Below the pieces are notes generated by a model. That model was not told where the DNA came from and made no database searches. It was given only the letters and a program-made list of their open reading frames with translations. From Exiguobacterium acetylicum (GTDB lineage: Bacteria; Bacillota; Bacilli; Exiguobacteriales; Exiguobacteriaceae), in assembly GCF_022170825.1 (NCBI RefSeq), contig NZ_CP081878.1, positions 1,638,001 to 1,702,000 of the forward strand: DNA of 64,000 nt, in the 5' to 3' direction. Position 1 is the first letter of the stretch. Every line of letters begins with the position of its first letter. Shown one piece after another: positions 27,315 through 36,595 of the stretch. A program made the position numbers and the translations under genes.

Positions 27315-27731
27315 ATGTTATCGACATCGATTTATTCGTTATCGGCAGGAGCAGTCGTCTTGAATGAGCAAAACGAAATTCTTTTGATCCAAGGACCGGA
27401 TCGTGGCTGGGAGTTTCCCGGTGGCATCGTCGAGCCGGGTGAAAGTGCAGCTGACGGCATCATTCGCGAAGTCAAAGAAGAATCCGGAATTGAGATTAAA
27501 ATCGTGAAGTTTTGCGGCATCTATCAAAACCTCGAGGCGAATGTCTGTGCGACCTGTTGGCTCGCAAAAGCAATTGGTGGTCAACCGCAGACAAGTAGCG
27601 AAAGTTTAGCAGTCGGTTTTTTCCCGCTCGAAGAAGTGTTACGACGCGTAACGTGGTCGAACTTCAGCGAACGAATCTTACATATCTTAGATGAGCAGTC
27701 TCATCCATTTTTCGTGGCTTTCACCCCATAA
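27315..27731 (+). CDS. NUDIX hydrolase
   Basis: The 138-residue protein carries a complete Nudix box, starting GGIVEPGES and ending REVKEESGIEI, so it should hydrolyse a nucleoside diphosphate linked to another group. The start at 27315 has AGGAGG upstream. It lies in the same direction between two permease genes, only 14 bases before the second, and is probably co-transcribed, though a functional link is not obvious. Confidence 0.88.
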   Translation: MLSTSIYSLSAGAVVLNEQNEILLIQGPDRGWEFPGGIVEPGESAADGIIREVKEESGIEIKIVKFCGIYQNLEANVCATCWLAKAIGGQPQTSSESLAVGFFPLEEVLRRVTWSNFSERILHILDEQSHPFFVAFTP

Positions 27732-27745
27732 AAGGAGGAATAACG

Positions 27746-30373
27746 ATGTTTCGTTTTGTCTTGAATCAATGGCGCCGGCAGCGTGGAAAGTTTATCCTGA
27801 CGCTTGTCGGTGCCCTCATCATCAGCGCCGGACTCAGTCTGATGTTCAACTTGACGGACTCCAGTCAAGGCACGGTCGAACAGACGTTACAAAAGAAATG
27901 GTCATCCGCCTACGATATCGTCGTCCGACCAAAAGGCAGTCAGATGTCGACGGAATCGAGTAAGTTACTCGAACCGAATTATCTCAACGGAATCAACGGT
28001 GGGATTTCGTTTAAACAGTACCAACAAATCAAACAAATGAATGCGATTGATATCGCAGCTCCGGTTGCTGTCATGGGGTACGCTAATATCGGAATCTCGA
28101 TTCCAAATCAAATCCACTTTCCGGACAAGCCTGGTATTTATCGACTGAGTAATTCACATTATGGCGCTGGTGGATTTTCGAAAGAACTCATTGCACAGGA
28201 GAGCGCTTACTTTTCAACTATGGAAGAACCACTCGTCCCTCCGAACACGCGATTGTTCAATCTTCAAAATCCGCAAGATTTTTCATCCGTACAACCCTTT
28301 ACCTATAGTCTCATCGTCGGAATCGATCCGGAAGCAGAAGCACAACTCGTTGGTTTGGATCAGAGCATCCTGAATCGGAAGAAGTTTCGTTACTTTAACC
28401 AAGAGGATGTTCCCTCAGCCAGCAAGGAGAGTTCCAACGAATTCAACATTCCGGTGTTGATCAATCCAAAATCCTTCAATACGGGCTATAGTCAATTCAA
28501 GTTAGAACAGGTTAACGTCGATCTGAAAACAAAACAAGCACGTGATACATTCTATCAACGACTAGCTGAATCGAACGACTCCCAACCTCTCGATCAAGAA
28601 AAACGCAAGATCATCCAAGACATTAAAGTCGATGCTTCTAAGGTCGAGAGCGCTTATTTCGATTCTCTACTCGGTCAAAAAACTAAGGTACTTCCACAAG
28701 CAGAAGCATATACTAACGCTCAACTCGCCGCCCAAACAGGCTCTTTGACATATCAAACGGTGAAGAGTCCGTTCCCTACACGATGGAAGGATGCTTATGA
28801 AGTGCATACAGCACCTACTGCATTCAAAAACGCTATATTACCATCCTCTTATCTTCCGAAGCGCGGCTTCCGGACGATAGATTCTTATGAAATAAAAATG
28901 AAAAAATCGGATCAATCTGATTTTAAGTCAATGAATCCTTATCTGACGTTCAATGTCGTCGGTTTGTATGATCCGAACAAGATCAATGTGTCCAAAGATC
29001 CATTGAACGAATTACCGATGGAGACCTATCGACCGTCTGCTGCGAGTCTCGTACTTGACTCAAAAAACGATCCGGTCAATCCTGCCCAACCAATCAACAC
29101 GACCGGGAATCCGGTTGGTCTATTGACGAACTCTCCAAACGTTCTCACGACGGTCGATAGTGTCAAAAAGGTGATGGGCGATCAATCGATTTCATCGATT
29201 CGATTAAAAGTAAAGGGGCCTTCTTCTGTCGGTGAACAGTCGGATAAAACCTTACAACGCATCAAGTCGGAAATCGAACGAGATACTGGTCTCGTCGCTA
29301 CGATCACCAAAGGTTCCTCCCCTCAACCGGTCGTCACGAAGGTCATCGATGACGGCAAGACGCTCGGTTGGATCGAACAACCGTGGATCCACATCGGTGC
29401 CGCGATGACGATCTTCCGCGAGACGAGCGTCGGTTTCTCAAGCGTCATCTTCGCGATGCTCGCGGTCGCCATCGTATATGTCCTTGCAACGAGCTACGTC
29501 TCGATGCTCGCCCGCCGGAAAGAGTTCGCTGTCTTGCTCGCACTCGGTTGGCGGACGAAGGATCTCTACAAAATCGTCTTGATCGAGGCAGCGATTCTAG
29601 CCGGATTCGTCTCGACGATTGCCTTGATCGTCGAAGGGATTTTCTCACTCGTTCGGAACGAAGCGATGAATGGCTGGAGTCTTGTTTGGATCGCGCTATT
29701 CAGTCTCGTCATCTACCTTGCAGGTGCTGTTTGGTCAGCATGGACGATTCGCCGGATCTCACCGTACGAAGCGATCAAGACCGGTGAATACGCAAAAGCC
29801 GCTCGTGTCGGACTGAAGCTTCGTTCGACGGTGACGCTCGCACTAAAGGAATTGATCGGGAAATGGAAACGGAACAGTTTGTCCGTCCTCTCGATCGCTC
29901 TACCGACGGCACTGCTGACGTTCTTCTTGTTCGTCACGTTCCATCTACAAGGTGTTCTTTATACGTCGTGGCTCGGTCAATTCGTTGCCTTGCAAGTCGG
30001 ACCGATGCATTACGTGACGATGGGCGTCGCGATCACGATCGCTATTTTGACGACTGGAGAAATCATGTGGCAAAACGTCACCGATCGCAGGGCGTCACTT
30101 GCCGTCTTAAAAGCACTCGGTTGGACGAACGGCGCGATCCGACAATTGATCGTCCTCGAAGGATTCCTTGTTGGTCTGATTTCCGGCATCGTCGGACTGA
30201 TTGTCGCTTATACGACGATTTACTTCCTGTATGATCTCGTTCCGTGGAATGAACCGTTATTGATTGGCGTATCGATCGCCTTACCGATTCTGTTCGGTGT
30301 CATCGCTGCCTTCATCCCAGCGCAACTGGCAGCACGTGTTCAACCGTACCAAGAATTAAAAGATGCTTCGTAA
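27746..30373 (+). CDS. Giant FtsX-like ABC permease (intact copy)
   Basis: The 875-residue permease has helix 1 at about 15-38, a large external domain (about 40-560) and seven further helices, with charged coupling segments ARRKEFAVLLALGWRTKDL and RRASLAVLKALGW typical of FtsX modules. The first 120 and last 350 residues are nearly identical to the interrupted copy upstream; the external middle differs. The substrate is unknown. The likely motor is the ATPase at 22654. A more distant third copy is at 55748. Confidence 0.85.
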   Translation: MFRFVLNQWRRQRGKFILTLVGALIISAGLSLMFNLTDSSQGTVEQTLQKKWSSAYDIVVRPKGSQMSTESSKLLEPNYLNGINGGISFKQYQQIKQMNAIDIAAPVAVMGYANIGISIPNQIHFPDKPGIYRLSNSHYGAGGFSKELIAQESAYFSTMEEPLVPPNTRLFNLQNPQDFSSVQPFTYSLIVGIDPEAEAQLVGLDQSILNRKKFRYFNQEDVPSASKESSNEFNIPVLINPKSFNTGYSQFKLEQVNVDLKTKQARDTFYQRLAESNDSQPLDQEKRKIIQDIKVDASKVESAYFDSLLGQKTKVLPQAEAYTNAQLAAQTGSLTYQTVKSPFPTRWKDAYEVHTAPTAFKNAILPSSYLPKRGFRTIDSYEIKMKKSDQSDFKSMNPYLTFNVVGLYDPNKINVSKDPLNELPMETYRPSAASLVLDSKNDPVNPAQPINTTGNPVGLLTNSPNVLTTVDSVKKVMGDQSISSIRLKVKGPSSVGEQSDKTLQRIKSEIERDTGLVATITKGSSPQPVVTKVIDDGKTLGWIEQPWIHIGAAMTIFRETSVGFSSVIFAMLAVAIVYVLATSYVSMLARRKEFAVLLALGWRTKDLYKIVLIEAAILAGFVSTIALIVEGIFSLVRNEAMNGWSLVWIALFSLVIYLAGAVWSAWTIRRISPYEAIKTGEYAKAARVGLKLRSTVTLALKELIGKWKRNSLSVLSIALPTALLTFFLFVTFHLQGVLYTSWLGQFVALQVGPMHYVTMGVAITIAILTTGEIMWQNVTDRRASLAVLKALGWTNGAIRQLIVLEGFLVGLISGIVGLIVAYTTIYFLYDLVPWNEPLLIGVSIALPILFGVIAAFIPAQLAARVQPYQELKDAS

Positions 30374-30390
30374 ACTAAGGAGTTGTACAC

Positions 30391-30918
30391 ATGAATTCTA
30401 TTCAAGCAATATTTCTTGATCGGGACGGGACGATTGGTGGAGATGCCACCGTCCACTATCCCGGAACGTTTACCTTATTCCCTCACGTCGCTTCACTAAT
30501 ACAACGCTTACGCGATCAAGGTGTTTTACTGATTGCGTTTACGAATCAGCCTGGTATCTCAAAAGGATTCGCGCGTGAACAGGAGTTCCGGACAGAATTA
30601 CAGGACTTCGGCTTTGATGATATGCTGATTTGTCCGCATGCAGCGGAAGATCGCTGCTCTTGTCGCAAACCGTCATCAGACTTATTACTGCAAGCACAAG
30701 CAAAACACGATCTCCGACTCGAACAATGTGTCGTCATCGGGGACCGCTGGAGCGATATGATGGCAGCTGCAAGCGCCGGATGTATTAAAATCTTAGTCCG
30801 GACAGGTGCTGGGGAGATTTCCATCCGCGATTTTGCTGACAGGGTGGAACAAGCAAACGTCGACTATATCGCCGACGACTTGGCAGATGCGATCGCTTGG
30901 CTCGATACGCAAAACTGA
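30391..30918 (+). CDS. HAD-IIIA phosphatase
   Basis: The 175-residue phosphatase has FLDRDGT (motif I), TNQPG (motif II), CSCRKPS with a CxC that forms the usual zinc-loop, and VIGDRWSDM (motif IV). This is the GmhB/histidinol-phosphatase-like HAD-IIIA subgroup, which acts on small sugar or histidinol phosphates. It follows the permease by 17 bases and shares a terminator with the small genes on the other strand. Confidence 0.85.
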   Translation: MNSIQAIFLDRDGTIGGDATVHYPGTFTLFPHVASLIQRLRDQGVLLIAFTNQPGISKGFAREQEFRTELQDFGFDDMLICPHAAEDRCSCRKPSSDLLLQAQAKHDLRLEQCVVIGDRWSDMMAAASAGCIKILVRTGAGEISIRDFADRVEQANVDYIADDLADAIAWLDTQN

Positions 30919-30925
30919 ACAAACG

Positions 30926-30962
30926 AAAAGGCGCGATTCCGTAAACGGAAGTTGCGCCTTTT
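30926..30962. terminator. Bidirectional terminator
   Basis: AAAAGGCGC and GCGCCTTTT form the outer stem, with an inner TTCCG/CGGAA hairpin. T-runs on both strands allow it to end the HAD gene and the small membrane-protein gene at 30964. Confidence 0.85.
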
Positions 30963-30963
30963 G

Positions 30964-31050
30964 TTATTTCTTGGAATGTTTCGGTTGAGAAGATGCGTAA
31001 ACACTGACCGCTAACACGAATAAGATTGCAAACCATGTCCAAAATGACAT
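30964..31050 (-). CDS. 28-residue single-pass membrane protein
   Basis: An ATG at 31050 follows GGAGGCGG by four bases and opens a 28-codon frame: one membrane helix (WTWFAILFVLAVSVYA) and a basic tail (KHSKK). Size, topology and ribosome site support a real small protein. It is the second of two small membrane genes in tandem. It does not clearly match known small subunits; its role is unknown. Confidence 0.6.
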   Translation of the reverse strand: MSFWTWFAILFVLAVSVYASSQPKHSKK

Positions 31051-31121
31051 GCCACCGCCTCCTTTTGATGATGCGTGGGTACTTAAACTGTCTTCTTGTT
31101 CTTACCAAAAAGTTCCTGCAA

Positions 31122-31244
31122 TCATTTGTTAGCGATTTTCCGTAATAGATAGAGTGCATAGATGATCGAGGGGATCGCCATCGCCATGAGAATAAGATGG
31201 ACACTCCCAAATAAAAGATTCATTGCTAGACTAAAATCTGACAC
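31122..31244 (-). CDS. 40-residue membrane protein
   Basis: A GTG start at 31244 is preceded by AGGAGGAAACAAAA. The 40-residue product starts MSDFSLAMNLLFGSVHLILM, and its long hydrophobic stretch could form one or two helices before the LLRKIANK tail. It precedes the 28-residue gene by 71 bases on the same strand. A subunit of a small complex, a transporter accessory peptide or a membrane-active peptide are all possible. Confidence 0.55.
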   Translation of the reverse strand: MSDFSLAMNLLFGSVHLILMAMAIPSIIYALYLLRKIANK

Positions 31245-31403
31245 TTTTGTTTCCTCCTACGCTTCAAAGATTCTTATATTTATTTTACTATAATAATGCA
31301 TTAGTCTATAATTTAAGCCTTACAATTATGTAATAATTTTCAATTCCGCTTCATCACAAAGAGATTCACGTTACACTGAACGTACGAAACAGAGGTGAAT
31401 ACG

Positions 31404-32063
31404 TTGCAATTAACATTTGAGTACATGCCTTATTCTTACGATGATGATCTTCAGTTGATTCCAAATGACTTTTCAGACCCTGACAATTTGCGATTCGTCA
31501 TCGAACAAGACTACACATCTGCCTTCAGCATCTTTCCGAATCCAGACGATGCGTCGTCTTCATTCGAGCGTTCCTTTCTTGAACAGTGGTTTCATCAACT
31601 ACACGCCTTTCCACTATTTGTCTGTGTAGAAGTGAACCGCTATGACGAAGTGGAGTTTGAGGCGCTATGTCAGTCTTGCTCGATTACATATAATGATTTA
31701 ACACCACTTGCCGAAAAACGCTTCATCGTCGCTGAGCTAAAGCATGCCGAAGACTTTCAACGACTCTATTCTTACATCCATCCCCACGCGAGTTGGAATG
31801 ATCTCGTCATCTGGTCAACCAAACCGAATGCCTTTCGGATTGAATACCGAACGCATTACTACTCCGAAAGACCAGAAAAAACGGTCATCGTCTCCATGCA
31901 GGAAAACATGTCCGTCTTTGCGTTTAGCCACGATGCAGATATCGTGAATGTTATCTCCAATCAATCGTTTTTCGAGACAGCCGATTGTTTATTTAAGACC
32001 TTACCTGACTTCGTCATCCCGACCTTAGTTGACGATACGGAAGACGTACAAAAAAAGGAGTGA
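31404..32063 (+). CDS. Hypothetical protein, first of a three-gene cluster
   Basis: The 219-residue acidic protein has no signal or membrane helix and no recognised family. It contains a central stretch HPHASWNDLVIWSTKPNAF and ends in DDTEDVQKKE. The TTG at 31404 is six bases after AGAGGTG and is preferred to the GTG at 31395, which overlaps that site. Its stop overlaps the ribosome site of the next gene, so the three genes to 34609 form one operon. Confidence 0.6.
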   Translation: MQLTFEYMPYSYDDDLQLIPNDFSDPDNLRFVIEQDYTSAFSIFPNPDDASSSFERSFLEQWFHQLHAFPLFVCVEVNRYDEVEFEALCQSCSITYNDLTPLAEKRFIVAELKHAEDFQRLYSYIHPHASWNDLVIWSTKPNAFRIEYRTHYYSERPEKTVIVSMQENMSVFAFSHDADIVNVISNQSFFETADCLFKTLPDFVIPTLVDDTEDVQKKE

Positions 32064-32068
32064 ACAGC

Positions 32069-33325
32069 TTGCATGCTTTAACGAAGCAGCTGACTGAGTA
32101 CATGATTGAAAAATATTGTTTAACTGACTATGTGCTCCACGAATCGTCCTACACGCAAAATAAAATGAACGACCAAATCGGTTACTCTTTCAAAACGTTC
32201 TGGATTCCGCGTGGTACATCCGTAATCGAGGAAGAGGATGGCACGATGCTTCCTGAAGGAACGGTGCAGATCGCGATAAATCCTAGCACGAAACGAACGA
32301 CGACGTTATCCTTACACGGTCCGACCTCTCTCCATTCCATACCTGACAATTTACGTAATGAAAGCACTCGGATCGCTTGGCTCGAGTCAGAAACCGGCAT
32401 GATCCATGGTACACATTTCATGCTCGAAGAAGAAGACGAAACTTTTTTCAGTTACGCGAGTTGTCACGACGGAGTCCGGCTGTCTCCCGGTTGCTTCATC
32501 CATCTGACATTAACAGAAAATGGTCAACTCGATGAACTGTTCATGTACGGTCCTCATCCGATTGATCATCATGTGAATCAGGAACCTTTCGCCTTAACGC
32601 TCGAAGAAATTGAATCGCTAACTAAACAACAACTAAAGTGGTTTTCCTATACAAAACCAGGACATCAATATGCGCATACTATCGCCGAGACGTTCGTGAC
32701 GCAAGAAGGAACTATCCTTGTTCCAAGTAAACTAGATTTCACGTCCTCCATCGAAGTGAATGATGTGTTAACCTGGACAGGTTTATCGTCTAAGTCGCAT
32801 GAACGGCATCCGTTTCAATCAGGAGAAACCGTGACCGCAAATGACGTGATCACGCAGACCGAACATCCGGATTTTCGTCCGATTCCGCAGGAGACTGTGA
32901 ACGCATGTCGCACCGTGATCAAAGACATCATGCAAAACGAGTACCCTGCCGATTCCGGACAATGGATGATTCAGCACATTCACCGGCAACATCCCTACCT
33001 TGCTGTTAAATTATCACACGCGCATCCGACGTCCTATGTCGATCAGCATCGACGCGTCACGATTCTCCTTGACGCAAAGACGCTTCACTGGATTGACTTG
33101 GTCGACAATCAGGAACTCCATGCCGCGTTCGCTTCTGTTACTACACCAGGGCTCGAAGGTCATCAGCAAGACATCATCTTCAACGCATTACGTCCGTATC
33201 TGTTTCTCACACCGCGTTATGTGTTTGACGCTTCAAAAGGTCACTATGTTCTTTGTGGCTTGCTCGACTCGAATCACGCTTATTTACCGGCAACAAATGA
33301 GGTCGTCTTATTACGTAATCTATAA
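32069..33325 (+). CDS. Tandem paralogue A, ~418 residues, unknown function
   Basis: The 418-residue protein is a paralogue of the next gene. Shared landmarks are TDYVLHES near the start, RRTTL--HG, a long acidic middle and the ending YVLCGLLDSNHAYLPATNEV. Alternating short strands suggest PepSY-like or YcdB/YcdC-type repeats, but this is weak. No signal peptide. The TTG at 32069 is eight bases from AAGGAG; the GTG at 32060 overlaps it. Confidence 0.6.
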   Translation: MHALTKQLTEYMIEKYCLTDYVLHESSYTQNKMNDQIGYSFKTFWIPRGTSVIEEEDGTMLPEGTVQIAINPSTKRTTTLSLHGPTSLHSIPDNLRNESTRIAWLESETGMIHGTHFMLEEEDETFFSYASCHDGVRLSPGCFIHLTLTENGQLDELFMYGPHPIDHHVNQEPFALTLEEIESLTKQQLKWFSYTKPGHQYAHTIAETFVTQEGTILVPSKLDFTSSIEVNDVLTWTGLSSKSHERHPFQSGETVTANDVITQTEHPDFRPIPQETVNACRTVIKDIMQNEYPADSGQWMIQHIHRQHPYLAVKLSHAHPTSYVDQHRRVTILLDAKTLHWIDLVDNQELHAAFASVTTPGLEGHQQDIIFNALRPYLFLTPRYVFDASKGHYVLCGLLDSNHAYLPATNEVVLLRNL

Positions 33326-33355
33326 AGTGAAGATCTATACGAAGGAGTGAACGAG

Positions 33356-34609
33356 TTGCATCCATTAACGAAAGATTTAATCTCCCATATCCAAGATCAA
33401 TATCAACTGAACGATTATGTCCTACATGAATCCTTCTATCACCGCGAAAAAATCCATGGTGAAACGCAGTATTCGTTTGAGACATGTTGGTTCCCCATCA
33501 ATCACGATCCATTGTCTGAAGACGAGAGTTATCCAGACGGTACGATTGAGATCCAAGTCGATACAGCTACACGACGAACGACATTAATCAACAAACATGG
33601 TGATGTCACGATTCATTCTCTTCCAGATGATTTACGTGATTCAGACACACAGACTTCCTGGCTAGAGCAAGAGTTAGGAATGACGTTCGACCAGGAGTTT
33701 ATGTTACTGAAGCACCAAGATTCGCTGTATCAGTATGTCAGCTGCCAAAACGGAATTCGCCTCTTCCCTGGTCTTTTCATTTCGCTTGAATTGACGGACG
33801 ACGGAGCGCTTGATTTTTTCAGTGTGTATGGAACTCCCGCGCTGAGCAAGAATTATCCGACTGAATCGTTCACGTTATCACTCGAGCAAATAGCTCCAAT
33901 CATTTCGCAACAGTTACGGTTCTTTTCAGCTCCTGGTGAGCAACAACGAATACAGGCGCATGCAATCGAAGAAATCTTTGTTTCTCAAGACGGCTCTCGC
34001 ACATATCCTTTAAGTGATCCAGACTCTTCGTCCGTTTCCATGAACGAGATCGTGACATGGGACAAGCCCTCTACGTTCTCCTACACGCGCAAATTGATTA
34101 AGCGGAGAGACGCCGTCACGGCACTCGATGCCGAAGCTCAAACACCACACCCGGATTACCGACCGTTGACAGATGAGACATTGACGACTTGTCAATCGAT
34201 TGCTGTAGACCTCATCGCTGCGGAGTATCCTGAAGAGTCAGGAGCGTGGACAATTCAGGAAATTAATCGGGATTTTCCATTCATTAACGTAAAAGTACAC
34301 CGGACACATGACGACCCATCGCTTACTTACAAGCGTCGTTTAACGATTCTCCTGATTGAAGAAACTTACGAAATCAGCCTAATCGTTGATAACGAGTCGA
34401 TTATCGCGCTCTACCATGACTCGACGCAACCGTTGCCTAATAGCGTGCCAAAAGAAGTCATACGTGACGTACTCATGCCTTATCTGACATTAAAGCCCTA
34501 TTATGTCTTCGACCAGACGCTCGATCAGTACGTACTCTGCGGACTACTCGACTCTGATCATGCTTACTTACCGGCAACGAACGAAGTCGTTTTATTGCGC
34601 GACTTATGA
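33356..34609 (+). CDS. Tandem paralogue B, ~417 residues, unknown function
   Basis: The 417-residue protein has the same plan as the gene before it: NDYVLHESFY at the start, RRTTLINKHGDVTIHSLPDDLRDS, and the near-identical ending YVLCGLLDSDHAYLPATNEV. It arose by tandem duplication with substantial later divergence. The TTG at 33356 is at the same position relative to AAGGAGTGAAC as in paralogue A. Its stop abuts the convergent nucleotidyltransferase gene. Confidence 0.6.
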   Translation: MHPLTKDLISHIQDQYQLNDYVLHESFYHREKIHGETQYSFETCWFPINHDPLSEDESYPDGTIEIQVDTATRRTTLINKHGDVTIHSLPDDLRDSDTQTSWLEQELGMTFDQEFMLLKHQDSLYQYVSCQNGIRLFPGLFISLELTDDGALDFFSVYGTPALSKNYPTESFTLSLEQIAPIISQQLRFFSAPGEQQRIQAHAIEEIFVSQDGSRTYPLSDPDSSSVSMNEIVTWDKPSTFSYTRKLIKRRDAVTALDAEAQTPHPDYRPLTDETLTTCQSIAVDLIAAEYPEESGAWTIQEINRDFPFINVKVHRTHDDPSLTYKRRLTILLIEETYEISLIVDNESIIALYHDSTQPLPNSVPKEVIRDVLMPYLTLKPYYVFDQTLDQYVLCGLLDSDHAYLPATNEVVLLRDL

Positions 34610-34610
34610 G

Positions 34611-35141
34611 TCAGTTCAGCCATTGATATATCCGATTCCTGACGACTTGGGGGAGATTAAGTCGTCTCAGCTGTTTCAGTCGCTCTTGATCCACTTCCTG
34701 CTCAGCAAGATAGTGTTCAATCATTGCGACCTTTTGTTCTCGTCCTGGAATCAATTGATAGATGACGTACCAATCGACGAGTGACATAAATGGAAGTTCT
34801 GTCTCATTAATCGTTTGTTCAGCAAACGGATAGACAAAGATCCCCTCGTCATGGCGAATCTGTAATCCGCTCATCAGATCGACATCGATTCCTTTGATGA
34901 TAAATTCCTGAAACACTTGTGTTGCGTACAGTGACGTCTCGTCTTGTTCGACGATGGTTCCCATTTCCGATAACACTTGGACTGCTCGTTCGACGTCTTC
35001 TAGCGCGACAACGAGGTCGATGTCATGCGGAGTGACAGGCAATCCATGATGTGCTAACAGCAATGAACCACCGATACCGAAGCGAATTTGCTCTTGTTGT
35101 AATGCCTTAACGATATAGGCTACTACTTCCTGTAAGTTCAT
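34611..35141 (-). CDS. Nucleotidyltransferase-fold protein
   Basis: The 176-residue protein has GGSLLLAHHGLP followed by HDIDLVV, the GG/DxD core of the minimal nucleotidyltransferase fold, as in AbiEii-like and MNT-like proteins. The residues after DID are consistent with activity but not proof. The ATG at 35141 overlaps the TGA of the TetR gene (ATGA), so the two are translationally coupled. It is not accompanied by an obvious toxin-antitoxin partner. Confidence 0.75.
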   Translation of the reverse strand: MNLQEVVAYIVKALQQEQIRFGIGGSLLLAHHGLPVTPHDIDLVVALEDVERAVQVLSEMGTIVEQDETSLYATQVFQEFIIKGIDVDLMSGLQIRHDEGIFVYPFAEQTINETELPFMSLVDWYVIYQLIPGREQKVAMIEHYLAEQEVDQERLKQLRRLNLPQVVRNRIYQWLN

Positions 35142-35725
35142 CGCCGGAACCCCGCTGCTCGGAACGGTCCTTCCATTGAAATCGTAAAGACGATCCGAGC
35201 AATCTCTTCCGGTGTTGTCTCGTTCGGATGACTCAACCACGATTCAATCACTCCGAGATGGGCAGCAGAAAGATAGGCGACGAGATAGTCTTCCGGAACG
35301 AGTCGTTCTCCTTGTTCAGGTAACCCCGAGAACAGAATCTGTTGCATATAATCACGGACCCGGTTCCGAAACATCCCGTCGCTCGCCGGGCTAAGTAAAA
35401 TCCGCATCAGTGTCCGGTGCTCGTAAAGGAACGTCAGAAACGGAATGATTCGCCGGTACGGAGAGTCCTCCGTTTTGTTGATCAAAACGAACGGGATTTC
35501 CCGTTCGAACGTTGCTTCGATCTTTTCAAAGATCTCATTCGTCATCCGTTCGAGCAGTTCGTATTTATCCGCGTAATGATGATAGAATGTCCCCCGGTTG
35601 ACTTCAGCGCGTTCCGTCAATAACTTGATCGTCACGGCGTCAAAGCCGACCTCGTCGATCAGTACGAGGAACGTCTCGCGAATTCGGCGGTCGGTCCGAA
35701 TGATGCGTAAATCTTGTTTTTTCAT
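35138..35725 (-). CDS. TetR/AcrR family regulator
   Basis: The 195-residue repressor has an N-terminal helix-turn-helix (VTIKLLTERAEVNRGTFYHHYADKYELLERM) and an all-helical ligand domain. The ATG at 35725 follows AGAGGCG by about six bases. It is divergent from the ABC-2 exporter at 35879, the usual layout for a drug-responsive TetR regulator of an exporter (compare YfiR with yfiLMN in Bacillus). Confidence 0.85.
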   Translation of the reverse strand: MKKQDLRIIRTDRRIRETFLVLIDEVGFDAVTIKLLTERAEVNRGTFYHHYADKYELLERMTNEIFEKIEATFEREIPFVLINKTEDSPYRRIIPFLTFLYEHRTLMRILLSPASDGMFRNRVRDYMQQILFSGLPEQGERLVPEDYLVAYLSAAHLGVIESWLSHPNETTPEEIARIVFTISMEGPFRAAGFRR

Positions 35726-35796
35726 CGAAATCGCCTCTTTCTTCAACAGTTTGTCGGGATGTGTCGCTTAAGCAACAGATGGACGTCAATTGGTCA

Positions 35797-35844
35797 TTGC
35801 TCCCATTTTCTCTCCCTTTTATAATGAAATTAATCAACACGTTG
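35797..35844 (+). promoter_or_regulatory. Promoter of the ABC-2 exporter with possible TetR site
   Basis: TTGCTC (35797-35802) and TATAAT (35820-35825) are 17 bases apart. A short palindrome CAACACGTTG (35835-35844) lies near the expected transcript start and could be a repressor half of a larger operator; it is short, so the assignment is tentative. Confidence 0.5.
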
Positions 35845-35878
35845 TTCAATAATTATTTTATAAAAGGAGGGAAATACG

Positions 35879-36595
35879 ATGGATTTACGACTACACGGTG
35901 TATCCAAATCGTTTCATCAACAGAACGTCCTCCAACAGATTGATCTCCTGATTCCGTCTGGTGAAATTTGTGGTTTGCTTGGTCCGTCAGGTTCCGGTAA
36001 GACGACGTTGATTCGCTTAATGATCGGCGCGATCCAGGCAGATACGGGTTCGATTCAGATCGGTGACACCTTGATGCCGAATTTCAAGATGTTATCGCAG
36101 ATCGGTTTCATGCCACAAAATGATGCCTTATATGAGGATTTATCAGGGCTTGCGAATCTACAGTTTTTCGGTTCCTTATACAACATGTCTCGTCAGGACT
36201 TGGCAAAACGAATTGAAGAGGTCTTGACACTCGTCGATTTGACCGCCGATCAAAAAAAGCTCGTCCGTCATTATTCTGGTGGGATGAAGAAACGGTTGTC
36301 CCTCGCCATCTCAATCCTACATCGTCCGAGCGTCCTATTCCTTGATGAGCCGACGGTCGGGATTGATCCCGTGTTACGCCGACAGATTTGGAATCAATTC
36401 CAAGCAATTCGTGCGCAAGGAACAACGATCGTCGTCTCGACTCACGTTATGGATGAAATCAACGAATGTGACCGAGCGGCATTGATTTATAACGGTCGAA
36501 TCATCGCTTATGACCCCCTCGACCGTTTGCTTGCCCAGACGGAAAACGGAAAAGTTGAAGAACTATTCCTGCTCGCCGGAAAGGACGTGACGTGA
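35879..36595 (+). CDS. ABC-2 exporter ATPase
   Basis: The 238-residue ATPase has Walker A GPSGSGKTT, signature YSGGMKKR and Walker B VLFLDEPTVGIDP. This is the drug/antibiotic exporter (BcrA/YfiL-like) class. It is coupled to the permease that follows: its TGA overlaps the next ATG. The divergent TetR gene is the likely regulator. Confidence 0.9.
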   Translation: MDLRLHGVSKSFHQQNVLQQIDLLIPSGEICGLLGPSGSGKTTLIRLMIGAIQADTGSIQIGDTLMPNFKMLSQIGFMPQNDALYEDLSGLANLQFFGSLYNMSRQDLAKRIEEVLTLVDLTADQKKLVRHYSGGMKKRLSLAISILHRPSVLFLDEPTVGIDPVLRRQIWNQFQAIRAQGTTIVVSTHVMDEINECDRAALIYNGRIIAYDPLDRLLAQTENGKVEELFLLAGKDVT

